Assembly: GCF_026914265.1 (NCBI RefSeq)
Contig: NC_069132.1
Location: 37,999,152-38,063,151 of the forward strand
Direction of reading: 5' to 3'
DNA length: 64,000 nucleotides
Source of the DNA: Mya arenaria
Taxonomy: Eukaryota > Mollusca > Bivalvia > Myida > Myidae
Below the pieces are notes generated by a model. The model was not told the DNA's origin, ran no database searches, and saw only the letters and a list, made by a program, of their open reading frames with translations. The translations under genes were made by a program, and so were the position numbers. Of the stretch, positions 54,320 to 64,000 are shown in pieces. Each line of letters starts with the position of its first letter. The first letter of the stretch is position 1.

Positions 54320-54655
54320 CCCATATCGCTGTGGTGTTTTAACTTCCCTTCCAGATCGAGTTATGTATGTAACTGGAGATGTTTGTGTTTTATCTGCCTG
54401 ACTCAGAGTATCCATGGATTGCTGAAAAGGAAAAGTGACACAATTTTCACTTTGTTTTTCGTTTGATTTGTAAGGCTCACGAAAATCGCTGTTGGGTTTT
54501 TGTTGTAAATGCCTTCGATTTCTTGATTATGTCCCATTTTCCGTATCTTCAACGTACTTCATCTCTCTTGAAATGGAATCGTAACAGTTCCATTTTTTTC
54601 CAATTTCTTCTCATTGTCTTGTTTTATTCTGACATTTTGACCTTCATTCGATAAA
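54320..54655 (-). mobile_element. Fossil LTR-retrotransposon Pol tail (unit D copy)
   Basis: This is the second copy of the fragment at 29213-29560, with the same flanks on both sides, so it reached this place by segmental duplication and not by a new insertion. It is broken and more decayed than the unit B copy. Only the C-terminal part of a probable Ty3/gypsy-type Pol is represented. Confidence 0.4.
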
Positions 54656-54839
54656 GGCAATGTACGTGCAATCTGTTTATGTCGATTTAAGTTGGTGCTT
54701 TATAAATTTTTTAGTAATTTTCTGCTACGTTTCTATAACAAAGGTGGCTATTCTTGCCAAAATTAAAAAAACCTGTTCCATTAAACGGGTTTATGGTAAA
54801 ACTATCGACTACTGTGCTTGTTGTTGTTTTTTTTTGAGT

Positions 54840-54866
54840 TTTTCATATATATATATATATATGCGG
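54840..54866. repeat. (AT)n tract at a chimeric junction
   Basis: A short (AT)n run ('catatatatatatatatatg') marks the point where unit D stops matching unit B (29690-29725) and starts matching unit A (from about 10830, 'ggtatatatatatatgtt'). It is therefore a likely recombination point. Confidence 0.6.
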
Positions 54867-55609
54867 TCCAATCTGGTATAGGAAAACCTTCTCGTCTGAT
54901 CTCGGTTGTATCTCACGAGACTCTCGTCGTTGAAAGGTTGTCATGCGTCTTCTGGGGATAACAATGTCATCGAAATGACCGGGCAAGCCTGCTGTAAGAC
55001 AAACTCTAACATTTATCTGAAAGCATCACGCCTTATTACATTTAGCTCTCAAAACATTTATAAGGTGTGATAAGGAAAGTTGTTAACGCTGTGGTTTGTT
55101 TATTTAATACAATGCATATTTTATTTGAGTTGAGAAATGAAGTCGCGTACAGATGTTTACCAATGAGCACGTGGTGATACCTTGAATTAACATTTGTCGT
55201 CTATTTATTTTGCTGATTGTTTATACAATCCATTTGGTTTGTGTGAAACAGGAAGGGGACAATCATATAACATATGGTTTTGACCTATCTCTCTAGTCTT
55301 ACTAGTATTAGATGTACTTTTTGTACTGGGTGTTCATAAAATAATTTTGTTTAGAGTGAAACAGGAAGTAATATTATGATATCGCATATGATGGGGTCGA
55401 CCTTGCCCTATGATTTTAACACGATGGCTCGAGTATAGAATTGTGCTCTTAGATTTTTAAACACCACTTGGCCTGAAAACTTAAATTAAATTCTAAATTT
55501 CAAATAATTTGGCACATACATTATAAATATAAACGACCATACATACACGCCTGAATTTATCAAAGGTTAAAGAAGCCTATATACAATACTGTGAAATTGT
55601 TGAAGTTGA
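54867..55609. other. A-like 5' flank inside unit D
   Basis: It matches 10845-11640 of unit A ('tctcacgagactctcgtcgtt', 'gaaatgaagtcgcgtacag'). It is non-coding, and it follows B-like sequence without any gap. Confidence 0.6.
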
Positions 55610-55909
55610 TTGACCGAGTTAGGCTCGAAACATGGCGGCATGCTCAGATCGGATGCAGATTGAGAAGCACTCTGATCGGAGGATGGGGACATTCACTGAC
55701 TGAAAGAACGTGGGTAATGTCTCTGACTGGAATATGATGTTCTGTTCTGACTGGAAAATTGTTACATACTCCGACTTGAAGTCGATGGTGTCAGGCTCTG
55801 ACCGGAAGTCGATTGGGAAATACTCTGAATCTAAGAAGATGGCGACATTTTTTGGCTTGAACCCAAAATAGACCCTGAAGAAGACCCTCCACTACCGCCA
55901 GCAGCCATG
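55610..55909 (-). pseudogene. Decayed Ser-rich repeat reading frame, copy 4
   Basis: The minus frame from the ATG at about 55907-55909 reads MAAGGSGGSSSGSILGSSQK and then repeats of the type ISQSTSGQSLTPSTSSRSM, with in-frame stops. This gives the clearest view of the repeat consensus (Ser, Gln, Pro, Met). It lies in the A-like flank of the chimeric unit D. It is a decayed copy of unknown function. Confidence 0.5.
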
Positions 55910-56660
55910 TCTTTAAAATATACTTTCCTAATGTTTCAAAGAAAATATATAGAAATATCCATCTGTGTTATACACCTATGATATTGTTGCTTAAAATTGT
56001 AGAATCACGGTTAACGTTAAAAAGCTTTGAAACACGTATAGAATATAAATTACAACGCAAGAAAACTGATATTGACATTATGGAAATGATGCAAAATTAA
56101 ACTTATTTATTATGCTCGGAACTGCAACCATGCTTTATAAAGTGTACCAGTACAAGATTCAGAGATATATAATTTTGACAGAATAACATATTAATTCTTT
56201 TAAATTCGTTCCTTAATGATCAACGATGTCTTTTTCGCACATTACACTGTCCTACTTATATATCTTTAAAAAAGTAATGATTAATAATTATTATATTAAA
56301 TGAAATACTGAGGTGAAAAGAAAAGTGAAAACATATGCGAGTACTTCCTATGAACAATGTCATAAACGGAAGGTATGACCGACGAATCATCCGTATTGAG
56401 CATTACTATAAAAGGAAATCAACCCTACTTGTCTTTTCCCATAAAAGCGGACTTGCTCATGTGTATCACCGCTATGCATTTTACCTTTAATTGTTATCAA
56501 TTTAATTCTACAAAGCTTAACCATCGATAAGAGCTCATTGACATGGGATTAATCGGTTTTCAACGACGGTAAATGTCCAAATGAAAGACTTCCTAAAACC
56601 AAATACAGTTAGGTTAACATGCCCTAAACAGAACCGTTTGATATGTATGTTGGTCGGTGA
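55910..56660. other. 3' flank of unit E, first part
   Basis: This is the duplicated 3' flank, resembling 63430-63960 at the right edge ('catctgtgttatacac', 'ttgataaagtgtaccagta' type words) and parts of 1600-2300. No gene is supported. Confidence 0.55.
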
Positions 56661-57245
56661 GTTATTTAAGGAATGAATTGCGGGGTTGATGTCATTATCG
56701 GCGTATGAACACAATTGGGCTGGTCTAAGTGAGTGGAGTCCGAAGGACTCCACGCGTACTTTGACCAGCCCAATGGCGTTCATATCCCCGATAATGACAC
56801 CAACCCCGCAATTCATTACTTATATTTACACCAATAGTGCATTATTTAATCTAAGAATTGTTAAAAAATACTTCATTTCATTTAAAAAATACTTTCGGTA
56901 ATCCTTTCTTACCCATTCTGTAAATAGAAAGACCCGACTGTAACCGGAAACTTTTTATCAAATGACGTCACAATAACGCGGGAAAAGATCAACCGCTTGA
57001 AATCACTTTTAAACGCAAATTTGAAACGCTTATGGCAACGAAACATGTGTTATAACGTTATTTAACACTTTCCAAAAATGTTTATTGATATTTTACGGCA
57101 CCTGCTGACACAATACAAACAATGACAAGATAAAAAATTGTCATTTATATTGTTATGCGTTGAATTGCGATCCGAACATATCCGAAGATGTTGCGTTCAT
57201 TGATTGATAAACGCCATTGCCGAAAAGCAGTTTATTTAAGGAATG
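56661..57245. mobile_element. Foldback (MITE-like) insertion 3' of gene E
   Basis: Two arms of about 70 bases (56661-56730 and 56760-56828) are near-perfect inverted complements, for example 'aattgcggggttgatgtcat' with its complement at the far end. Between them lies a perfect small hairpin, GTGGAGTCC-GAA-GGACTCCAC (56733-56753). A further 400 bases of unique sequence follow, including a CRE-like TGACGTCA. A 14-base direct repeat, 'ttatttaaggaatg', occurs at 56662-56675 and 57232-57245. The same place in units B, C and D has no such sequence, so it is an insertion specific to unit E. The class is uncertain; no transposase frame is present. Confidence 0.6.
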
Positions 57246-57370
57246 GAAGTTGAGGGGTAAATATTGCTAGGTGAAATCTCGTAAGGAAGATGTTCTCACT
57301 TCTGTAACAATAAAAAAAAAAATTAAAAAGTTAACGATTTGGAATGCTTTAACGTTATTAACAGTTTATT

Positions 57371-58622
57371 CTAATTGTCGACGACTGTTTCATATGACGG
57401 TGGGCCCTGCATTCCCGAGTTGTTGAAAACGGAAGTTCCCGGGGTCATATGTCCGGTTTGAAGGGGCGGCTGAGCTGGGTATTGCTGCTGGCCGTAAGGT
57501 GTCTGTCCCATCTGAGCCCCGTATGACATCTGGTCTATAAAATCAAAGAATTATAGTCACGATTTACCATAGAAATGTTCTTTCAAATTAACATTTTTCA
57601 AAAGGCGTATTATATAAGACCATGTGGTCATTTAAAAGACTAAACCAGCATGTATTATACGTAACATCACAATCACATCAAAAACAGTTATATGATAAAT
57701 CAACCAAATGGAATTCAAAGTTCCATTCAAGGCAATTAACAAACAGCAATGCAACACTCAATAACCTGTACAATGTTGTCAGAATAGCTGACTTGAAAAA
57801 GAAAAGTCATACTCATGATGTAAGGACCGCTAGCTGCCGTAGTGAAGGTTTGTCCTTGCTGTCCACGTGACTTTTGCATACAGCAGACACAGCAGACGAT
57901 AATACTGATAACGATGCCGACCAGAATAACACAGCCGACCACAATGCCGATGATGGGTCCGATAGGAGCAACCGAGTATGGGTCACTATAGCTGAAATCG
58001 ACAGGCCGAATAAAAAACACACAATTGCAAATGAAAGACAATACGATCATACTTAGATTATATTTTACACAAACGGTTCACGCTATTTTAAACCGAAGTC
58101 AAGTGTGTGGGGTTTTTTTTTAATTTGATGTCGAGATTGTCGTAAATGTGGTTGCGTTTGCCTTTACGTAAAATGCAGTATCACTTTGATCTTATGACAG
58201 GTTGTTCTCAATTCGTATGGGTGTTATATTCTTAAGACAGCTAGTTTGCCATGCTGCCTATGGTAGTCTTGCTTGATCTATAGTCAAGACCAACACGCAC
58301 ATGTGATGTCTCCCGTGATCCATAGTGCTAATCGGGTTGATGATGATTGTGAAATCGTACGACCATTAATTATACATGGCCTGATCGAAACCGACTAAAG
58401 CCTTTCCTAGAGTGTGTAAACTCGTCGTGTTACGATCAGTCGATAGTTAAAACTTGACCTTTGGGGTTGCTGAAGTCAGTGACCACATTTTAGTAACTAG
58501 TGAGACTCGGCCTCAATGTTGTATCAATTTATATTTGATGAAGTTCGTGCTAATGATTTATGTTAGAATGTGTCTTTCAAGTTTCTAGTCAAACCATCTG
58601 AGCATTTATATTTATAATAATG

Positions 58623-58693
<71 letters not shown>

Positions 58694-61404
58694 TATATCA
58701 GTTACCTACTGACCGTAAAACAATAAGGTCATTTATAAACAACATACCCCTGAATCTTCATGGTTCTATGTCAATCAGTTCGCAAGATTTTGTGCGGAAT
58801 TTTACTGTGACCTTGACCTTGATAGTTTGCCTTCCAAACCAATATTGGTCAATGACAACAAACCAATGATGTTTCATGGCCCTGGGTCGGACAAGACATT
58901 ATCATCCGATCGCTCTACCGACAGACACGCAATAACATTGTTCGTAGCATCGCAGGACTTATATTATTATTGAAAATATATTTTTGTGGAAGAGATGTTG
59001 GAATTTTAATGTTTGATTTACTTGTGAGTTGGACTAGATAAACCCTCATTGGTTTATTAACAAAGTACGCTACCTATTAAACTTACTTGTCTAATTTTAG
59101 TCTTGTAAATTTTTACTCGTGAAATTTCAAATCGCCAATGAAATACTTTAATATTACCTTGCCTTTAAGCCATCGGGACCCAAAGAAGCATAATTAACCA
59201 ACATTTATTTTTATTATTGTATTGTTTTTTTACAACAATGTAAATTACTTGCTTTATTTTTGGTACATTATCTTAAGAGTATTGACGCTTAAAAAGAGTA
59301 CAAAATTGTACCTGTCACAACATTCTTCATAGCCGGAATGGTAATAGTCCGTACAGCATCCATACGGGCAGTATTCGTAGGTGCTAGAGTACATGTTACA
59401 TCTGTCACCTGCGGTCACTGGAAAAAAAGAAGATAATATGACATGTTTCATAGAGCCTTTTTTCGAGTGGTGAAAGAAAGTAGAATAAGGGCACCAAACC
59501 AATCGTATCTGGTACAACTGTTGTCTGAGCTCACTGGAAAAAAGGAAGACGATATGACCTGTGATATATGTATATCCTACATTTGGAATAGTGAAAGATT
59601 AAAAAAAGACTAAAGGCATCAAACCATTTGTATGATATACAACTGTTACCCGGCATAACTGGGGAACAACGATATGGCCTTGGATATATACCATACATTT
59701 GACTGTTGAAAGACAAAATATGCACTAAATTCACAAAATTATTGGTATGTGTTACAACTGTGAGCATCGCACCCTAGCACAAAAAACGATTTGTCCTGTG
59801 ATATATAGCCTACAATTCAAGTTGTCGAATACAAAAATACAATGGAAGCACCAAGAAGCGAATCAAAAGCGGTGCAAAATACACCAATTCGGAAGCGCCT
59901 ATTCATTGAAACATGCATTAATTTTTAATTAACACATAAGAGTGAATCAAAGCGTGGTTATACCATGTAAGACCATTAGGTACCTTCCATATGTATAGGT
60001 TTGAAGCGCATTGGTTTGAAAATTTCAAAAAAGGCTAAACATGCTGGATGTACTTGATCTACTTTTTATTGTTTACGTTTTCACAGCTCTCGTTCACTGG
60101 ATATGTTCAGTTTACAAAATACATAGTTGTAATGGTCAACAATTTTCTATTCTTCTTTTCAAAAGTTGTTAACTATTTAGTACACAAGTCTAGTTTTCTC
60201 CCCATATATGGTGTTGGAGGTCGTAAAGCACTAGAAACCAGTGTTATCTTGCATGCAAATTGGTCAATAAAATAAAAGTCATTTATTACGTTTTGACGAA
60301 AAATATATCCATTTACTTGACCAAAAATGTAATTTGGCGCTGACTATTTAACAAAAATATTCTTTTAATAAAAAATAAAAAAAATCATCAGTAATTTTCG
60401 AAGAAATCCGAAAAACCAATGCGCAAAAAGCGCCAACTAGCATTCCATTGAAAACAGACAAGGGGATTTTTTTTTGTTTCTAATTCACTGCATTCAAACG
60501 CAGAAAAGATAACGGGGTGTAATACAAAAAAGATAAGATTTACGCCTATACTGGCCTGGGTAGTCGATGATTAAAATATTAAGGTACAGTAATAAACTAA
60601 ACTGGACGTTTTACATAGTTCCAACGGCATTTGATAGGAAAGACCTGAATACTATGAATAACTTAATATCTAAATGTAAAGAATATGGCCTAAAGCCAAA
60701 ATGTGTGTTCCAATAGAAATACTAGGGTTCACTTAGTCCAAAGAAGTAGACATTAATTTATTACAAACAATTGCCACAAGTTAATATAAAAACACGTAAT
60801 GCAGCAGTTAATATGGGAACTAGGATGTTGAATTTTATAAATCAATCGATATGAAAAACATGCTAAATAGTTGCCGAGTAATTAAAAAATAATTAAAACT
60901 CTGTATGACCTGATACTTGACGATTGTAATTAAGGATATTAACACTTGGTTTCTAATGTTAAAAGCTCTGAAATTATAATGGCTTTGATATGTATTTGAT
61001 AACTCAAATACTGTAATTTAATGAATTCATAATCATTAATGAATAAAGTGTAGAATACTAGTGACATTCACACAGCAATGGTATGGAAATATTTGTAATA
61101 TTTCTGCATTGTGTGTTTAAACAGTTTGTAAAAACTCTTTTGGGTATGAAAGATAAGAGATTACGAGCATTGTTTATGTTGACTGTAATGATAGGAACAT
61201 CGAATTTAGCATCACTTTATACATAGATACATACATACATACATAAATACATATATACATACATACATACACGCATACACACACACACACACACATACAT
61301 ACATACATCCATACAAACATACCTTCCTACCTACATCCATCCATCCATCCATACATACATAAAAACATACACACATGCATACATACATGCATACTTACAT
61401 ACAT

Positions 61405-61456
<52 letters not shown>

Positions 61457-61463
61457 ACATACA

Positions 61464-61494
<31 letters not shown>

Positions 61495-62758
61495 TTTAGA
61501 TATAATAATTATACCATGTGTCTGTATCTTGTAGCTTTACGTGCCTTTAATGTAAATCATGAACTATATTATATGTTTGGACACGTAAAGATTTTTTTTT
61601 TTTTCATACATACATTTTGACAATATATTGCTAATAAGTCTTAATACACTGTTTTTCTCTCCTGCTCTGCTCTGTTCTTATACACATTATTGAAACCAAT
61701 TATTGTGAAATTGTGAAAGAAACGTGTATATTTCTTCAAACTTTTCATTTTTATTATATTTGTATAAGCATTTTATTACCCTTCAAAATTGATTTTTCGA
61801 ACAAAATAAATATTATTACCCCCTTGAACGTTCAGTGATTGTTCAAGTGTTCACTAAACACTGGTGGTTTAAACTAGTCCATATGCCCATAGCTTCACAC
61901 TTTTTCCAACGTTGTTTATCAATGATTACCCTTAATAAAATTGTATTCATTTATTTAGGGAAGTAAGATCCAGCGTGTATGCAGACATAGTATAATTGTT
62001 GCCTATAGCACCCAGTTTTGTGTCAATGACATTTTAAAAAGCACTGTCGGTACAGTTTAGCCTGGTCGTTTATCTAAAACAATTAAGGTCCTCGCCTATT
62101 TGGCACGAATGAAGCTACGCCAAAGCAATCGCCTCACTTATCCGGGAGGTAGCTTTGTTTGTGAAAAAGCATTAAAACAAATAACAATGTAGTTAAGACC
62201 GTATAAACTTCGTAGCTCTCTCAAACAAACAAATGATTTGTTTTCTAATAGTGCAAAATGTATGATTTATTTGAGGAAAAACGTCATCCTTGATAACAAT
62301 TCTAGGTGTCTGCTTTTTAACATTTAGAACTCAATTTCAATTAGCTCTATAGGTAAAACTTTATTTCCCGGAGTACCTAACCTCGCCATCTGGAATACAG
62401 CCAAAAGTGGCATCCGGCGTACCAAAATAAAGTGTTGAAGAAGGGGGGCTGGAATGACAGGCATCCTAACAAATAGTTGGCAAAATGGTACTCTCCGATA
62501 AAACTTGAATATATATAAAACACTGAGCCACAATTTCTAACAAGAAGAATTGAACAAGTAAACGAAACTACTTTTACATTTTCGTATTCACTCTCAGCGT
62601 TAAACTGTTAAGTTGTGAAATAAAAACAGATATTTTATATAATAATATCGAGTCAAATATTTATGACAACTTTATACATGTAAATCTCTAAATAATACGA
62701 ATTTCTTACCAAATGGGAGTACAAACGCAAGCGTTAAAACATATAAAATATCCGCCAT
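57371..62758 (-). CDS. Gene E: CYYR1/Shisa-like Cys- and Tyr-rich membrane protein, four exons
   Basis: Exons are 62710-62758, 59312-59417, 57813-57991 and 57371-57534, joining to 165 residues. The signal peptide is MADILYVLTLAFVLPF, with predicted cleavage after VTA. The ectodomain reads GDRCNMYSSTYEYCPYGCC and ends ECCD, with nine residues between Cys1 and Cys2. The juxtamembrane stretch is YSDPYSVAPIGP, the membrane segment IIGIVVGCVILVGIVISII, and the Cys cluster VCCVCC. The tail holds GQQQYPAQPPLQTGHM and a PPSY motif (QGPPSYET), a probable WW-domain ligand kept only here and in C. Three decayed tandem copies of the exon 2 start lie just upstream in intron 1. All splice sites are canonical, and the gene appears intact. 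Confidence 0.85.
58607..58695. repeat. (AAT)n microsatellite in intron 2 of gene E
   Basis: This is a pure run of about 75-80 bases, orthologous by position to the tract at 46979-47065 in gene D. Confidence 0.95.
59418..59860 (-). repeat. Tandem decayed copies of the intron 1/exon 2 junction of gene E
   Basis: The acceptor and first codons of exon 2 (real boundary 59417) recur three times upstream, with boundaries at about 59533, 59658 and 59774, a period of 116-125 bp. The second copy keeps a good acceptor (CCTTTTTTCCAG) and codes SSDNSCTRYDWF; the third codes MPGNSCISYKWF. Each lacks the distal cysteines of the exon, so they are not complete alternative exons. The 78-codon minus frame at 59531-59767 results from this. 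Confidence 0.7.
59861..62709 (-). other. Rest of intron 1 of gene E
   Basis: Long intron sequence with an (ACAT)n/(AC)n tract at 61225-61495. Stretches are shared with introns of A and D (around 60980, 'gatatgtatttgataactca') and of B near exon 1 (62340-62709). No gene is supported. Confidence 0.55.
61225..61495. repeat. (ACAT)n / (AC)n microsatellite
   Basis: Runs of 'acat' alternate with two (AC)n runs and a short (ATCC)n run. It is intronic in gene E. The plus-strand His/Thr-rich frame at 61375-61620 is a repeat artefact. Confidence 0.96.
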
Positions 62759-62828
62759 CTTATTATCCGATAATGAAATTGGCATTCATCTAAATATGTG
62801 TACATACGGGTACAACAATGACTCAATC

Positions 62829-62838
62829 TATCTTATCT
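62829..62838 (-). promoter_or_regulatory. Paired GATA motif upstream of gene E
   Basis: The coding strand reads AGATAAGATA, 71 bp upstream of the ATG, matching the sites in genes A and D. Confidence 0.42.
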
Positions 62839-63039
62839 AAGCTTTCGAAACTTCCTGATTGTGACGGGTGGTCTATTAATTGTTTCAAACATTCTAAATA
62901 CCAAGGTCGAATCGTTTTAATGTCTTGATATAGAAAAACAATATGTTTGAATAGGTATATCAGGATGAAAACGTCTTTATATTAAAAAAAAAAACCATAT
63001 GTTTCGACTTTAGACAATTTGTTGATGTGTTGATGCAAT

Positions 63040-63995
63040 TCCATGCTTCTTTAACGAAAAAAAGTCCGTAACCGCCTGGTAGCATGCATCTTAAACTGTT
63101 GGGTTCCTGACACGTTTCGCGCAAAGGTCTAAGCAAATGAGCCTTTAATTGGCTGTTTAAACTGAGTCCTTTCTCTTACAATATTTCAGCTTTCAACTCT
63201 ATTACAAGTTAACACAGAAAAAGATGTGTTGGCTTTTTGCATTTCGCATATACTTGTTTATTGCAGGAATTTGATTCAATTGTTCCTGTGACGTTGAGTG
63301 CAATTTTACTCTCAAACACACTTAAATGGACGAACAAAAGTTAAGCAATGGTGTATTAGTTTATTATTCAAATGTGTATAATGAGTTTTTCATTTTTTTT
63401 TAAAGTTCAATGATTCTAAGTAAAAAATAGAACGATCCATCCGTGTTACACGCTAATGGTATTGTTGTTTAACATTGTTGACTCTCGGAAAACGTTTGCA
63501 AATTTTTAAATAATGTTTCATTATAGAATGTAAATAACAAAACATTATGAGTCCGTGGCGCAATAAAACTGATACACTTTTGACAGTTTGGGATGGAATT
63601 GTAACATTAAACATTTATAAGACCAAGAACTCTGACCATGGTTGATAAAGTGTACCAGTACATGACTCAAAAATCTTAAAATAATAGAGAAATAAGAACT
63701 AATTCTTCTGGAGTCTTTAAAGATAAGAGTTAGGAAGTCTTTTTTGCACATTACTCTTATGTACTTATTCAACCATTGCAAAAAAGCATGATATATATAT
63801 ATATATATATTATAATAAAAGTGAAAAGAGAGGTGAATACAAATACGCGTGTTTATTATTCAATATATGCGATGCGCGCAATGTCATAAACGGTAGCTTT
63901 GGTCAACAGATCGACCTTTATTGGTCGTTAACATCAAAGGAAAAACAAATTATCGATTTGGAATGCTTTAACATTAATAACAGTTGTTGTTTTTC
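63040..63995. other. 3' flank of a sixth unit (F)
   Basis: The duplicated 3' flank recurs: 'gcctttaattggctgtttaa', 'ggaatttgattcaattgttcc' and 'tttggaatgctttaacatt' parallel the same words left of genes A-E. There is a short (AT)n run at 63789-63812. No gene is seen before the last bases. Confidence 0.6.
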
Positions 63996-64000
63996 CTAAT
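63996..64000 (-). CDS. Gene F: last codon and stop of a sixth CYYR1-like gene (edge, predicted)
   Basis: In unit E the words 'ggaatgctttaacgttatt' and 'aacagtt' come just before the exon 4 stop. The same words here put a minus-strand TAG at 63996-63998, next to the first bases of an Asn codon. The exon itself lies outside the window, so this is a prediction from the flank alone. Confidence 0.4.

Noticed and set aside
54880-55909. A hidden cGLR copy in unit D
   Set aside because: Checked for the shared cGLR words ('tcctgagagctctttga', 'ccccagcctacctcc', the catalytic block) and found none; the region matches the A flank.
56535-56816. 93-codon minus-strand frame
   Set aside because: It is produced by one arm of the foldback element and has no homologous frame in the other arm or units.

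Overview
The window reads as nuclear DNA of an animal, most likely a bivalve mollusc. It is strongly AT-rich and gene-poor. Its small genes are split by long introns with GT...AG borders. Micro- and minisatellites are frequent, and introns carry AGGTCA/TGACCT-rich repeats of a kind common in molluscs. Two gene families typical of expanded molluscan repertoires are present. No bacterial or organellar features are seen. The species cannot be fixed from the sequence.

The window is essentially one tandem segmental duplication, with everything coding on the minus strand. Five complete copies (A-E) of a four-exon gene for a small single-pass membrane protein with a six-cysteine ectodomain (CYYR1/Shisa-like, STMC6 superfamily) lie at 2.4-8.6, 21.7-26.1, 37.4-40.3, 46.0-51.2 and 57.4-62.8 kb. 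A sixth copy (F) appears to begin in the last bases. In all five copies exon 1 encodes the signal peptide, exon 2 the Cys/Tyr-rich ectodomain, exon 3 the membrane segment and exon 4 a Pro/Gln/Tyr-rich tail. Intron phases are the same throughout, and the joined exons give open frames of 154, 164, 168, 175 and 165 residues.

Between these genes, on the same strand, lie intronless Mab-21-type cGAS-like receptor (cGLR) genes. Two are intact (14758-16125 and 30425-31798), two are pseudogenes (33.8-35.2 kb and 41.8-42.7 kb), and a roughly 35-bp relic sits at 18.5 kb. The array is therefore a repeated two-gene module: a putative cytosolic nucleotide-second-messenger sensor beside a small cysteine-rich surface protein. 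A functional link between the two is inference only.

The duplicated units also share a 3' flank, paired GATA motifs about 60-75 bp upstream of the ATG, a short foldback element further upstream, a decayed Ser-rich repeat reading frame (four copies) and a fossil LTR-retrotransposon tail (two copies). Units B and D are the closest pair. Unit D switches from B-like to A-like flank exactly at an (AT)n tract, which may explain why D has no cGLR. The remaining sequence is introns, intergenic duplicated flank, minisatellites (45-, 21-, 22- and 52-bp units) and a few unit-specific insertions.
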